A stretch of 64,000 bases of DNA from contig NZ_AP026968.1 in assembly GCF_037076355.1 (NCBI RefSeq), forward strand, positions 512,501-576,500, given 5' to 3'. The stretch comes from Streptococcus parapneumoniae (GTDB lineage: Bacteria > Bacillota > Bacilli > Lactobacillales > Streptococcaceae). Within the stretch, counting starts at the first letter, position 1. Every line of letters starts with the position of its first letter. Made by a program: the position numbers and the translations under genes. The notes under the pieces are model-generated. The model made no database searches. It was not told the origin of the DNA and was given only the letters and a program-made list of their open reading frames with translations. Positions 49,849 to 60,517 of the stretch are shown here, piece after piece.

Positions 49849-50301
49849 ATGATTATTACAAAAATTAGCCGTTTAGGAACTTATGTGGGAGTAAATCCAC
49901 ATTTTGCAACATTAATAGATTTTCTAGAAAAAACAGGACTAGAAAATTTAACAGAAGGTTCGATTGCTATCGATGGTAATCGATTGTTTGGGAATTGCTT
50001 TACTTATCTAGCAGATGGTCAAGCAGGGGCTTTCTTTGAAACACACCAAAAATATTTGGATATTCATTTAGTTTTGGAAAACGAAGAAGCCATGGCTGTT
50101 ACATCGCCGGAAAATGTAAGCGTTACCCAAGAGTATGATAAAGAGAAAGATATTGAATTATACACAGGGAAAGTGGAACAGTTGGTTCATTTGAGAGCTG
50201 GCGAATGCCTCATCACTTTTCCAGAAGATTTACATCAACCCAAGGTTCGTATAAATGATGAACCTGTGAAAAAAGTTGTCTTTAAAGTTGCGATTTCTTA
50301 A
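49849..50301 (+). CDS. YhcH/YjgK/YiaL (DUF386) family protein, first copy
   Basis: 150 residues of the cupin-like YhcH family, found with sialic-acid genes (NanQ/TabA type) and thought to act on sugar anomers or biofilm control. Visible: HFATLIDFLEKTG, HQKYLDIHLVLE with metal-ligand-like residues, and FPEDLHQP near the C-terminus. GGAGG precedes the ATG. 18 bp before satA, so same operon. A second copy is at 59230. Confidence 0.88.
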   Translation: MIITKISRLGTYVGVNPHFATLIDFLEKTGLENLTEGSIAIDGNRLFGNCFTYLADGQAGAFFETHQKYLDIHLVLENEEAMAVTSPENVSVTQEYDKEKDIELYTGKVEQLVHLRAGECLITFPEDLHQPKVRINDEPVKKVVFKVAIS

Positions 50302-50319
50302 TGTAGAAAGGGAAGAACG

Positions 50320-51657
50320 ATGAAAAAAATGAGAAAGTTTTTATGTCTAGCTGGAGTTGCGCTAGCAGCCGTTGCCTTGGTAGCTTGTTCAGGAAAAAAA
50401 GAAGCTACAACTAGTACTGAACCACCGACAGAATTATCTGGTGAGATTACAATGTGGCACTCCTTTACTCAAGGACCACGTTTAGAAAGTATTCAAAAAT
50501 CAGCAGATGCCTTCATGCAAAAGCATCCGAAAACGAAAATTAAGATTGAAACATTCTCTTGGAATGACTTCTATACTAAATGGACTACAGGTTTAGCAAA
50601 TGGGAATGTGCCAGATATCAGTACAGCTCTTCCTAACCAAGTAATGGAAATGGTCAACTCAGATGCTTTGGTTCCGCTAAACGATTCTATCAAGCGTATT
50701 GGACAGGATAAATTTAACGAAACTGCCTTAAATGAAGCAAAAATCGGAGATGATTACTACTCTGTTCCTCTTTATTCACATGCACAAGTCATGTGGGTTA
50801 GAACAGATTTGTTAAAAGAACATAATATTGAGGTTCCTAAAACTTGGGACCAGCTCTATGAAGCTTCTAAAAAATTGAAAGAAGCTGGAGTTTATGGATT
50901 ATCTGTTCCGTTCGGAACAAATGACTTAATGGCAACACGTTTCTTGAACTTCTACGTACGTAGTGGTGGTGGAAGTCTCTTAACAAAAGATCTTAAAGCA
51001 GATTTGACAAGCCAACTTGCTCAAGATGGTATTAAATACTGGATTAAAATGTATAAAGAAATTTCACCTCAAGATTCTTTGAACTTTAATGTCCTTCAAC
51101 AAGCTACCTTGTTCTATCAAGGAAAAACAGCATTTGACTTTAACTCTGGCTTCCATATTGGAGGAATTAATGCCAACAGTCCTCAATTGATTGATTCAAT
51201 TGATGCTTATCCTATTCCAAAAATCAAAGAATCTGATAAGGACCAAGGGATTGAAACTTCAAACATTCCAATGGTTGTTTGGAAAAATTCAAAACACCCA
51301 GAAGTTGCTAAAGCATTCTTAGAATCACTTTATAATGAAGAAGACTACATTAAATTCCTTGATTCAACTCCAGTAGGTATGTTGCCAACTATTAAGGGGA
51401 TTAGCGATTCTGCAGCCTATAAAGAAAATGAAACTCGTAAGAAATTTAAACATGCTGAAGAAGTAATTACTGAAGCTGTTAAAAAAGGTACTGCTATTGG
51501 TTATGAAAATGGACCAAGTGTACAAGCTGGTATGTTGACTAACCAACACATTATTGAACAAATGTTCCAAGATATCATTACAAATGGAACAGATCCTATG
51601 AAAGCAGCAAAAGAAGCAGAAAAACAATTAAACGATTTATTTGAGGCTGTTCAGTAG
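50320..51657 (+). CDS. satA: Sugar ABC transporter substrate-binding lipoprotein
   Basis: 445 residues; lipoprotein signal ending ALVACSGKK (lipobox Cys near residue 23), then a family 1 extracellular solute-binding fold (EITMWHSFTQGPR). By position it matches the first pneumococcal nan-locus ABC importer (satABC, SP_1688-1690 type). That importer is thought to take sialic acid or a related sugar. It has no ATPase gene nearby; a shared MsmK-type ATPase is expected. Confidence 0.85.
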   Translation: MKKMRKFLCLAGVALAAVALVACSGKKEATTSTEPPTELSGEITMWHSFTQGPRLESIQKSADAFMQKHPKTKIKIETFSWNDFYTKWTTGLANGNVPDISTALPNQVMEMVNSDALVPLNDSIKRIGQDKFNETALNEAKIGDDYYSVPLYSHAQVMWVRTDLLKEHNIEVPKTWDQLYEASKKLKEAGVYGLSVPFGTNDLMATRFLNFYVRSGGGSLLTKDLKADLTSQLAQDGIKYWIKMYKEISPQDSLNFNVLQQATLFYQGKTAFDFNSGFHIGGINANSPQLIDSIDAYPIPKIKESDKDQGIETSNIPMVVWKNSKHPEVAKAFLESLYNEEDYIKFLDSTPVGMLPTIKGISDSAAYKENETRKKFKHAEEVITEAVKKGTAIGYENGPSVQAGMLTNQHIIEQMFQDIITNGTDPMKAAKEAEKQLNDLFEAVQ

Positions 51658-51679
51658 ATGTAAAAGACTAGAAAATAGG

Positions 51680-51709
51680 TGGGCTAGTGAGCTGAAAAGC
51701 CCTAGCCCA
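51680..51709 (+). other. Hairpin between satA and satB
   Basis: TGGGCTAG / CTAGCCCA stem with a 14-nt loop and no T-run. It probably protects the satA mRNA 3' end, so the binding protein is made in excess of the permeases. Confidence 0.6.
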
Positions 51710-51735
51710 ATCTTGTAAAAGAAGGGAGAAGGAGA

Positions 51736-52620
51736 ATGGTTAAAGAACGTAATTTAACTCGCTGGATATTTGTTTTGCCAGCTATGATTATCGTAGGATT
51801 ACTCTTTGTTTATCCGTTTTTCTCGAGTATTTTTTATAGCTTTACCAATAAGCATTTGATTATGCCCAATTACAAATTTGTTGGTTTAGCTAACTATAAA
51901 GCTGTGCTATCAGATCCCAACTTCTTTAATGCGTTCTTTAATTCAATTAAGTGGACCATTTTCTCATTAGTTGGTCAAGTTTTAGTAGGGTTTGTATTAG
52001 CTTTAGCTCTTCACAGAGTACGCCACTTCAAGAAATTATATAGGACCTTATTGATTGTTCCTTGGGCATTTCCTACAATCGTTATTGCCTTCTCTTGGCA
52101 ATGGATTCTAAACGGGGTTTATGGCTATTTACCTAATCTAATCGTAAAATTAGGTTTAATGGAACATACACCTGCATTTTTGACAGATAGTACATGGGCA
52201 TTCCTATGTTTGGTGTTTATCAACATTTGGTTTGGAGCGCCGATGATTATGGTCAATGTGCTTTCAGCTTTGCAAACAGTACCAGAAGAACAATTTGAGG
52301 CTGCTAAGATAGATGGTGCTTCAAGTTGGCAGGTGTTCAAGTTTATCGTCTTTCCACATATTAAAGTGGTTGTAGGGCTTCTAGTTGTTTTGAGAACTGT
52401 ATGGATCTTTAATAACTTTGACATTATCTACCTAATTACAGGTGGTGGACCAGCCAATGCTACAACGACGCTTCCAATTTTTGCCTACAACCTAGGTTGG
52501 GGAACTAAATTGTTGGGTCGTGCTTCAGCAGTCACAGTATTGCTCTTTATCTTCTTGGTGGCGATTTGCTTTATCTACTTTGCTATCATCAGTAAGTGGG
52601 AAAAGGAGGGTAGAAAATAA
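51736..52620 (+). CDS. satB: Sugar ABC transporter permease
   Basis: 294 residues with six membrane helices and the MalF-like EAA motif EQFEAAKIDGASSWQVFKFI. GGAG precedes the ATG. One-base overlap with satC. Partner of satA. Confidence 0.9.
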   Translation: MVKERNLTRWIFVLPAMIIVGLLFVYPFFSSIFYSFTNKHLIMPNYKFVGLANYKAVLSDPNFFNAFFNSIKWTIFSLVGQVLVGFVLALALHRVRHFKKLYRTLLIVPWAFPTIVIAFSWQWILNGVYGYLPNLIVKLGLMEHTPAFLTDSTWAFLCLVFINIWFGAPMIMVNVLSALQTVPEEQFEAAKIDGASSWQVFKFIVFPHIKVVVGLLVVLRTVWIFNNFDIIYLITGGGPANATTTLPIFAYNLGWGTKLLGRASAVTVLLFIFLVAICFIYFAIISKWEKEGRK

Positions 52621-53453
52621 TGAAGAAGAAATCCGGTATTTATTTAGATATTCTCTCACATGTACTCTTGATTGGTGCGACTATCGTTGCAATTTTCCCA
52701 TTGGTATGGATTATCATATCTTCTGTCAAAGGTAAAGGGGAATTAACTCAGTATCCAACACGATTTTGGCCTGAACAATTTACATTAGATTATTTCACTC
52801 ATGTTATCAACGATTTGCACTTTATTGATAACATTCGAAATAGTTTAATCATTGCCTTAGCTACAACCGTTATTGCGATTATTATTTCTGCTATGGCAGC
52901 CTACGGTATTGTTCGATTCTTCCCTAAATTGGGAGCAATCATGTCGAGATTACTTGTCATTACCTACATTTTCCCACCAATTTTGTTAGCAATTCCCTAT
53001 TCAATTGCCATTGCTAAAGTTGGCTTAACAAATAGTTTATTTGGCTTGATGATGGTTTATCTATCTTTTAGTGTTCCATATGCAGTTTGGCTCTTAGTTG
53101 GATTTTTCCAAACAGTTCCAATTGGAATTGAAGAAGCGGCTCGAATTGATGGTGCAAATAAATTTGTTACTTTTTATAAAGTTGTACTACCGATTGTAGC
53201 CCCAGGTATTGTAGCAACAGCTATTTATACATTTATCAATGCTTGGAATGAATTCTTGTATGCCTTGATTTTGATTAACAATACAGGAAAGATGACAGTA
53301 GCAGTAGCCCTTCGATCACTTAATGGTTCAGAAATCTTAGACTGGGGAGATATGATGGCAGCATCTGTTATTGTAGTTCTTCCATCAATCATTTTCTTCT
53401 CTATCATCCAAAATAAAATTGCAAGTGGATTGTCAGAAGGATCTGTGAAGTAA
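52620..53453 (+). CDS. satC: Sugar ABC transporter permease
   Basis: 277 residues, six helices, MalG-like EAA motif EEAARIDGANKFVTFYKVV. Starts within the satB stop. Its TAA (53451-53453) abuts a BOX element; the reading frame is otherwise full length. Confidence 0.9.
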   Translation: MKKKSGIYLDILSHVLLIGATIVAIFPLVWIIISSVKGKGELTQYPTRFWPEQFTLDYFTHVINDLHFIDNIRNSLIIALATTVIAIIISAMAAYGIVRFFPKLGAIMSRLLVITYIFPPILLAIPYSIAIAKVGLTNSLFGLMMVYLSFSVPYAVWLLVGFFQTVPIGIEEAARIDGANKFVTFYKVVLPIVAPGIVATAIYTFINAWNEFLYALILINNTGKMTVAVALRSLNGSEILDWGDMMAASVIVVLPSIIFFSIIQNKIASGLSEGSVK

Positions 53454-53615
53454 TACTCAATGAAAATCAAAGAGCAAACTAGGAAACTAGCCGCAGGCTG
53501 CTCAAAGTACAGCTTTGAGGTTGCAGATAAAACTGACGAAGTCAGCTCAAAACACGTTTTTGAGGCTGTAGATGAAGCGACGTTGACGCGGTTTGAAGAG
53601 ATTTTCGAAGAGTAT
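53453..53615 (-). repeat. BOX element with one full and one partial boxB
   Basis: The boxC end overlaps the last base of the satC stop. A boxB at 53501-53545 and a second shortened one precede boxA (GCGACGTTGACGCGG). In the standard pneumococcal order nanB would lie in this gap. Confidence 0.92.
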
Positions 53616-53659
53616 AAGTTAAAATTAGAAAGTTTATTCAATAATAAAGGAGAAAAAAC

Positions 53660-54763
53660 ATGGTTAAATACGGTGTTGTTGGAACAGGATATTTTGGAGC
53701 TGAATTGGCTCGCTATATGCAAAAGAATGATGGAGCAGAGATTACTCTTCTCTATGATCCAGATAATGCAGAGGTAATTGCAGAAGAATTGGGAGCAAAA
53801 GTAGCAAGTTCCCTAGATGAGTTGGTTTCTAGCGATGAAGTAGATTGTGTTATCGTCGCAACTCCAAATAATCTTCATAAGGAACCGGTTATTAAGGCTG
53901 CACAGCATGGTAAAAATGTTTTCTGTGAAAAACCAATTGCGCTTTCTTATCAAGATTGTCGCGAGATGGTAGATGCATGTAAAGAAAACAATGTAACCTT
54001 TATGGCAGGACATATTATGAATTTCTTTAATGGTGTTCATCATGCAAAAGAACTCATTAATCAAGGAGTCATCGGAGACGTTCTATATTGTCACACAGCT
54101 CGTAATGGTTGGGAAGAACAACAACCGTCAGTATCATGGAAAAAAATTCGTGAAAAATCAGGTGGTCACTTGTATCACCACATCCATGAGTTGGATTGTG
54201 TTCAATTCCTTATGGGTGGCATGCCTGAAACTGTAACTATGACAGGTGGAAATGTAGCCCATGAAGGTGAACATTTCGGTGATGAAGATGATATGATTTT
54301 TGTCAATATGGAATTTTCTAATAAGCGTTTTGCCTTGTTAGAATGGGGTTCAGCTTATCGTTGGGGTGAACATTATGTCTTAATCCAAGGAACCAAAGGT
54401 GCTATCCGCTTAGACTTATTCAACTGTAAAGGAACTCTTAAGCTAGATGGACAAGAAAGTTATTTCTTGATTCATGAATCTCAAGAAGAAGATGATGATC
54501 GTACTCGTATCTATCATAGTACAGAGATGGATGGAGCAATTGCTTATGGTAAACCAGGTAAACGTACTCCATTATGGTTGTCATCTGTCATTGATAAAGA
54601 AATGCGCTATCTGCATGAGATTATGCAAGGAGCTCCAGTATCAGAAGAATTTGCAAAACTATTGACAGGTGAAGCTGCTTTAGAAGCGATTGCTACTGCA
54701 GATGCTTGTACCCAGTCTATGTTTGAAGATCGCAAAGTAAAATTGTCAGAAATTGTAAAATAA
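53660..54763 (+). CDS. Gfo/Idh/MocA family NAD(P)-dependent oxidoreductase (NanOx-like)
   Basis: 367 residues; Rossmann fold (GVVGTGYFGAELARYM, residues 5-20) and FCEKPIALSYQDC with the family EKP motif. HLYHHIHELDCVQ is a likely active-site segment. Related enzymes in sialic-acid loci convert 2,7-anhydro-sialic acid to N-acetylneuraminate. GGAG precedes the ATG. It is followed by nanE under a separate promoter. Confidence 0.85.
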   Translation: MVKYGVVGTGYFGAELARYMQKNDGAEITLLYDPDNAEVIAEELGAKVASSLDELVSSDEVDCVIVATPNNLHKEPVIKAAQHGKNVFCEKPIALSYQDCREMVDACKENNVTFMAGHIMNFFNGVHHAKELINQGVIGDVLYCHTARNGWEEQQPSVSWKKIREKSGGHLYHHIHELDCVQFLMGGMPETVTMTGGNVAHEGEHFGDEDDMIFVNMEFSNKRFALLEWGSAYRWGEHYVLIQGTKGAIRLDLFNCKGTLKLDGQESYFLIHESQEEDDDRTRIYHSTEMDGAIAYGKPGKRTPLWLSSVIDKEMRYLHEIMQGAPVSEEFAKLLTGEAALEAIATADACTQSMFEDRKVKLSEIVK

Positions 54764-54801
54764 ATTTTGGTATTCTCCTATTATAGGTCGACTTGCTCCT
54801 C

Positions 54802-54815
54802 TGAAAGTACTTTTA
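54802..54815. promoter_or_regulatory. NanR-type palindrome, nanE promoter
   Basis: TGAAAGTACTTTTA. A second GAAACT box begins at 54844 (42 bp on), and the -35 at 54873 (29 bp on), the same spacing as at 38486. Confidence 0.6.
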
Positions 54816-54872
54816 GAGGAGCTGTTTGACTTGGCTAGTTTTTGAAACTGAAATCTATTATACTACAAACTC

Positions 54873-54901
54873 TTGAAAGCGTTTTATTTTTAAGGTATAA
54901 T
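54873..54901 (+). promoter_or_regulatory. nanE promoter with overlapping cre
   Basis: TTGAAA (54873-54878), 17 bp, TATAAT (54896-54901). CTTGAAAGCGTTTTAT over the -35 matches the cre consensus. Confidence 0.78.
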
Positions 54902-54942
54902 AATCTCATAGAAACAAAGAAAAAGGAAAAGGAGGAAAGAGG

Positions 54943-55641
54943 ATGCCACAGATTACTAAAGAAGCCTTGATTACACAAATCAAAGATGGAATCATCGTTT
55001 CTTGTCAGGCCCTTCCTCACGAACCGCTTTATACAGAAGCGGGAGGAGTCATTCCCTTGCTGGTCAAAGCGGCTGAGCAAGGTGGAGCAGTCGGTATCCG
55101 AGCAAATAGTGTTCGTGATATCAAGGAGATCAAGGAGGTTACAAAACTTCCGATTATCGGGATTATCAAACGAGATTATCCACCTCAAGAACCTTTCATC
55201 ACTGCTACTATGAAAGAAGTTGATGAACTAGCAGAACTAGATATTGAAGTGATTGCTCTAGACTGTACTAAACGCGAACGCTACGATGGTTTAGAGATTC
55301 AGGAGTTTATCCGTCAGGTCAAGGAAAAATATCCTAACCAGCTCTTGATGGCTGATACAAGTACTTTCGAAGAAGGACTAGCAGCCGTTGAAGCAGGAAT
55401 TGACTTTGTCGGAACAACCTTATCAGGCTATACATCTTACAGTCCAAAAGTGGACGGACCTGATTTTGAATTAATCAAAAAACTCTGTGATGCAGGAGTG
55501 GATGTCATTGCCGAAGGGAAAATTCATACACCAGAACAAGCCAAACAAATCCTTGGATATGGAGTGCGAGGCATCGTTGTTGGTGGCGCTATTACTAGAC
55601 CAAAAGAGATTACAGAACGCTTCGTTGCTGGTCTCAAATAA
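54943..55641 (+). CDS. nanE: N-acylglucosamine-6-phosphate 2-epimerase
   Basis: It converts ManNAc-6-P to GlcNAc-6-P in sialic-acid breakdown. 232 residues, TIM barrel: the start [20 protein letters not shown], active-site Lys in GIIKRDYPP, Asp in LDCTKRER, Glu in IAEGKIHTP, and the phosphate-binding [14 protein letters not shown] seven bases before the ATG. First gene under the NanR/cre promoter; the second importer follows 114 bp on. No PTS gene lies between, unlike the standard pneumococcal order. Confidence 0.95.
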   Translation: MPQITKEALITQIKDGIIVSCQALPHEPLYTEAGGVIPLLVKAAEQGGAVGIRANSVRDIKEIKEVTKLPIIGIIKRDYPPQEPFITATMKEVDELAELDIEVIALDCTKRERYDGLEIQEFIRQVKEKYPNQLLMADTSTFEEGLAAVEAGIDFVGTTLSGYTSYSPKVDGPDFELIKKLCDAGVDVIAEGKIHTPEQAKQILGYGVRGIVVGGAITRPKEITERFVAGLK

Positions 55642-55707
55642 CACAATCTTAAAAAAGAGGAGAGTGGTGGATGAGTAGGATGAAATGAAATCGCATACAA
55701 GAAATAA

Positions 55708-57084
<1,377 letters not shown>

Positions 57085-57086
57085 TC

Positions 57087-57127
57087 CTTAGTCATTCTAT
57101 AAAAAGTAGTTTTTTAAAGAATCTAAG
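57087..57127 (+). other. Imperfect stem-loop after the second binding-protein gene
   Basis: CTTAGTCATTCTATAAAAA folds with TTTTTTAAAGAATCTAAG around GTAG. Confidence 0.5.
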
Positions 57128-57135
57128 AGTGTATA

Positions 57136-57185
57136 CCCCCTTTTCCCTCTACACAGATAGTGTAAGAAAAGGGGGGCTTTTGTTT
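57136..57185 (+). terminator. Terminator/attenuator between binding-protein and permease genes
   Basis: CCCCCTTTT (57136-57144) pairs with AAAAGGGGG (57167-57175), with an inner TACAC / GTGTA stem, then CTTTTGTTT. 130 bp remain to the permease start. Confidence 0.85.
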
Positions 57186-57315
57186 AAAATGTAAGAAATT
57201 GTCACGAAATTAAAATGAAGTTCTTACATAAGCGAACCATAAAAAATTTCATTTTGATTTTAAAACAGTTCAAGAAAGTCAAAAAATTATTCTATTTGAA
57301 AGAGAGGTGCCGACT

Positions 57316-58203
57316 GTGAAAGTCAATAAAATCCGTATGAGGGAAACAGTGATTTCCTATGCTTTCCTAGCACCAGTGTTGTTCTTCTTTATTATCTTTG
57401 TTTTAGTACCAATGATTATGGGCTTCATCACAAGTTTCTTTAACTACTCTATGACTAGTTTTGAATTTGTGGGCTTAGATAACTATGTCCGTATGTTTAA
57501 AGATCCTGTCTTTACAAAATCTCTGATTAACACAGTTATTTTGGTTGTTGGCTCTGTACCGATTGTTGTTCTCTTTTCACTCTTTGTAGCGTCACAGACC
57601 TACCATCAAAATGCTATTGCCAGATCTTTCTACCGTTTCGTCTTCTTCCTTCCTGTTGTAACAGGTAGTGTTGCCGTAACAGTTGTTTGGAAATGGATTT
57701 ATGACCCACTATCAGGGATTCTAAACTTTGTCCTTAAATCAAGTCATATCATCAGCCAGAATATTTCTTGGTTGGGGGATAAACACTGGGCATTACTGGC
57801 AATTATGATTATCCTCTTGACAACTTCAGTTGGTCAACCAATCATCCTCTACATCGCTGCTATGGGGAATATTGACAATTCACTGGTTGAAGCGGCTCGT
57901 GTAGACGGTGCAACTGAATTTCAAGTTTTCTGGAAGATTAAATGGCCAAGCCTTCTTCCAACAACTCTCTACATCGCAATCATCACAACAATTAACTCAT
58001 TTCAAGTTTTCGCCTTGATTCAACTATTAACATCTGGTGGGCCAAACTACTCAACAAGTACCTTGATGTACTACCTTTACGAAAAAGCCTTCCAATTGAC
58101 CGAATACGGCTATGCCAACACAATTGGTGTCTTCTTGGCAGTCATGATTGCGATCGTAAGCTTTGTTCAATTTAAGGCGCTCGGAAATGACGTAGAATAT
58201 TAA
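57316..58203 (+). CDS. Sugar ABC transporter permease (second importer)
   Basis: 295 residues from the GTG at 57316, with GAGG nine bases upstream; GTG 57307 lies against the ribosome site. Six helices and the EAA motif VEAARVDGATEFQVFWKI. Works with the following permease and the binding protein at 55756. Confidence 0.9.
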   Translation: MKVNKIRMRETVISYAFLAPVLFFFIIFVLVPMIMGFITSFFNYSMTSFEFVGLDNYVRMFKDPVFTKSLINTVILVVGSVPIVVLFSLFVASQTYHQNAIARSFYRFVFFLPVVTGSVAVTVVWKWIYDPLSGILNFVLKSSHIISQNISWLGDKHWALLAIMIILLTTSVGQPIILYIAAMGNIDNSLVEAARVDGATEFQVFWKIKWPSLLPTTLYIAIITTINSFQVFALIQLLTSGGPNYSTSTLMYYLYEKAFQLTEYGYANTIGVFLAVMIAIVSFVQFKALGNDVEY

Positions 58204-58218
58204 AGAAAGGAGACAGCT

Positions 58219-59058
58219 ATGCAATCTACACAAAAGAAACCTATAACAGCTTTCACTGTTATTTCAACTATTATCTTGCTCTTGTTGACCGTGCTGTTCA
58301 TCTTTCCATTCTACTGGATTTTGACAGGGGCATTCAAATCACAACCTGATACAATTATGATTCCGCCACAATGGTTTCCTAAAATGCCAACCATGGAAAA
58401 CTTCCAACAACTCATGGTGCAGAACCCTGCCTTACAATGGATGTGGAACTCAGTATTTATCTCATTGGTAACCATGTTCTTAGTCTGTGCAACCTCATCT
58501 CTAGCAGGTTATGTATTGGCTAAAAAACGTTTCTATGGTCAACGCATTCTCTTTGCTATCTTCATCGCTGCTATGGCGCTTCCAAAACAAGTTGTCCTTG
58601 TACCACTGGTACGTATCGTCAACTTCATGGGAATTCATGACACTCTTTGGGCAGTTATCTTGCCTTTGATTGGATGGCCATTCGGGGTCTTCCTCATGAA
58701 ACAGTTCAGTGAAAACATCCCAACAGAGTTGCTCGAATCAGCTAAAATCGACGGTTGTGGTGAGATTCGTACTTTCTGGAGCGTAGCCTTCCCAATTGTG
58801 AAACCAGGATTTGCAGCCCTTGCAATCTTTACCTTCATCAATACTTGGAACGACTACTTCATGCAGTTGGTAATGTTGACTTCACGTAACAATTTGACTA
58901 TTTCACTCGGGGTTGCGACCATGCAAGCCGAAATGGCAACCAACTATGGTTTAATCATGGCAGGGGCAGCTCTTGCTGCTGTGCCAATCGTAACAGTCTT
59001 CCTAGTCTTCCAAAAATCCTTCACACAAGGTATTACTATGGGAGCGGTCAAAGGTTAA
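58219..59058 (+). CDS. Sugar ABC transporter permease (second importer)
   Basis: 279 residues, six helices, EAA motif LESAKIDGCGEIRTFWSVA of the MalG group. GGAG precedes the ATG. No ATPase gene is nearby, as for the first importer. Confidence 0.9.
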   Translation: MQSTQKKPITAFTVISTIILLLLTVLFIFPFYWILTGAFKSQPDTIMIPPQWFPKMPTMENFQQLMVQNPALQWMWNSVFISLVTMFLVCATSSLAGYVLAKKRFYGQRILFAIFIAAMALPKQVVLVPLVRIVNFMGIHDTLWAVILPLIGWPFGVFLMKQFSENIPTELLESAKIDGCGEIRTFWSVAFPIVKPGFAALAIFTFINTWNDYFMQLVMLTSRNNLTISLGVATMQAEMATNYGLIMAGAALAAVPIVTVFLVFQKSFTQGITMGAVKG

Positions 59059-59121
59059 GAAAAGTAAACTGGTGTGTCAAGATTGCGGAAGTGGTCTTGA
59101 CATGCTATGGAAATATAGATG

Positions 59122-59184
59122 TTATAAGTGTCTACAAAATGTTGGGTATTTGCTTACCTTAGAGATTTTGTTAGACACTTATAA
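59122..59184. repeat. Long inverted repeat before the second yhcH gene
   Basis: TTATAAGTGTCTACAAAAT (59122-59140) pairs with 59165-59184 with one bulge. A smaller hairpin, GTCAAGA / TCTTGAC, lies at 59079-59103. Either a transcript-ending structure or a small repeat. Confidence 0.6.
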
Positions 59185-59229
59185 ACTTAAGAATGATTTT
59201 AGTTAACTATCAGAAACGAAGGAAAGAGT

Positions 59230-59682
59230 ATGATTTTTGACGATTTGAAAAACATTAGCTTTTACAAAGGGATTCATCCCAATCTAGACAAGGCTATCGA
59301 CTATCTCTACCAACATCGTAAGGATTCTTTCGAATTAGGTAAGTATGAGATTGACGGAGATAAAGTCTTTCTAGTTGTTCAGGAAAATGTCCTCAATCAA
59401 GCTGAAAATGATCAATTTGAGCATCATAAGAACTATGCAGATTTACATTTGCTGGTAGAAGGACATGAATATTCGAGCTACGGTTCACGTATCAAAGATG
59501 AAGCAGTAGCATTCGACGAAGCGAGTGACATTGGCTTTGTTCATTGTCATGAAAAATACCCACTCTTGTTGGGTTATCACAATTTTGCAATTTTCTTCCC
59601 AGGAGAACCTCACCAGCCAAATGGCTATGCAGGTATGGAAGAGAAGGTTCGTAAATATCTCTTTAAAATTTTGATTGATTAA
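59230..59682 (+). CDS. YhcH/YjgK/YiaL (DUF386) family protein, second copy
   Basis: 150 residues, same family and length as the protein at 49849 but clearly diverged (HHKNYADLHLLVEG, FPGEPHQPNGY). It sits among nan genes after the second importer. It overlaps none, and precedes the DUF624 gene by 19 bp. Confidence 0.88.
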   Translation: MIFDDLKNISFYKGIHPNLDKAIDYLYQHRKDSFELGKYEIDGDKVFLVVQENVLNQAENDQFEHHKNYADLHLLVEGHEYSSYGSRIKDEAVAFDEASDIGFVHCHEKYPLLLGYHNFAIFFPGEPHQPNGYAGMEEKVRKYLFKILID

Positions 59683-59701
59683 AAAATCAGGAGGAGCAAA
59701 C

Positions 59702-60346
59702 ATGGCACAAAAAGGAGTAAGCCTCATCAAGGCAGCATTTGATACAGACAACTTTCTCATGCGTTTTAGTGAAAAGGTTTTGGATATCGTCACAGCCAAT
59801 CTTCTTTTTGTCGTCTCTTGTTTGCCCATCGTGACGATTGGAGTGGCTAAAATTAGCCTCTACGAGACCATGTTTGAGATTAAGAAGAGCAGACGTGTGC
59901 CTGTCTTTAAAATCTATCTAAGAGCTTTCCAGCAAAATCTGAAATTAGGTTTTCAGTTAGGTCTGCTTGAGCTGGGCATTGTTTTGTTGAGTCTTTTAGA
60001 CCTCTATATCTTTTGGGGGCAGACAGCTATGCCTTTCCAAATGGTGAAAGCTATTTGTCTAGGGATTCTTATCTTCCTCACTATCGTGATGCTGGCTAGC
60101 TATCCAATCGCTGCGCGCTATGATTTAACTTGGAAAGAAGTATTACAAAAAGGGCTGATCTTGGCAAGTTTTAACTTTCCTTGGTTCTTCCTCATGTTAG
60201 CCATTCTTATCCTCATTGTGATGATTCTTTATCTGTCCGCTTTCAGTCTACTTTTAGGTGGTTCAGCCTTCCTGCTTTTTGGATTTGGACTATTGGTCTT
60301 TATCCAGACTGGATTGATGGAGAAAATTTTTGCAAAATACGAATAG
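59702..60346 (+). CDS. DUF624 (YesL-like) membrane protein
   Basis: 214 residues with five or six hydrophobic segments. The N-terminal VLDIVTANLLFVVSCLPIVT is the DUF624 signature seen beside sugar ABC importers. ATG 59702 follows AGGAGGAG. Role unknown; it may assist the importer. Last gene before the lyase promoter. Confidence 0.85.
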   Translation: MAQKGVSLIKAAFDTDNFLMRFSEKVLDIVTANLLFVVSCLPIVTIGVAKISLYETMFEIKKSRRVPVFKIYLRAFQQNLKLGFQLGLLELGIVLLSLLDLYIFWGQTAMPFQMVKAICLGILIFLTIVMLASYPIAARYDLTWKEVLQKGLILASFNFPWFFLMLAILILIVMILYLSAFSLLLGGSAFLLFGFGLLVFIQTGLMEKIFAKYE

Positions 60347-60359
60347 GATGGCTTGTTTC

Positions 60360-60373
60360 TGAAACTACTTTCA
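60360..60373. promoter_or_regulatory. NanR-type palindrome, lyase promoter
   Basis: TGAAACTACTTTCA, identical to 38486-38499. A second GAAACT box begins at 60401, and the -35 at 60430. Confidence 0.6.
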
Positions 60374-60429
60374 AGCTTTAAACGTTTCAAAATACATATC
60401 GAAACTAAAATCTAAGTGTACACCAGATG

Positions 60430-60458
60430 TTGAAAGCGTTTTTCACAAGGTGTATACT
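60430..60458 (+). promoter_or_regulatory. Lyase-nanK promoter with overlapping cre
   Basis: TTGAAA (60430-60435), 17 bp, TATACT (60453-60458). GTTGAAAGCGTTTTTCAC fits the cre consensus. Confidence 0.78.
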
Positions 60459-60517
60459 AAACACGTAAAGAATAAATCCTGCTTCTAGCAGAAAAAAGAA
60501 ATCTTAGGAGAAAATCT

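Noticed and set aside
53460..53777. 105-residue ORF upstream of the oxidoreductase
   Set aside because: It starts inside a BOX element and runs out of frame into the oxidoreductase gene.
57100..57114. NanR-type palindrome (AAAAAGTAGTTTTTT)
   Set aside because: It is the loop and inner stem of an RNA hairpin and lacks the TGAAA/TTTCA ends.
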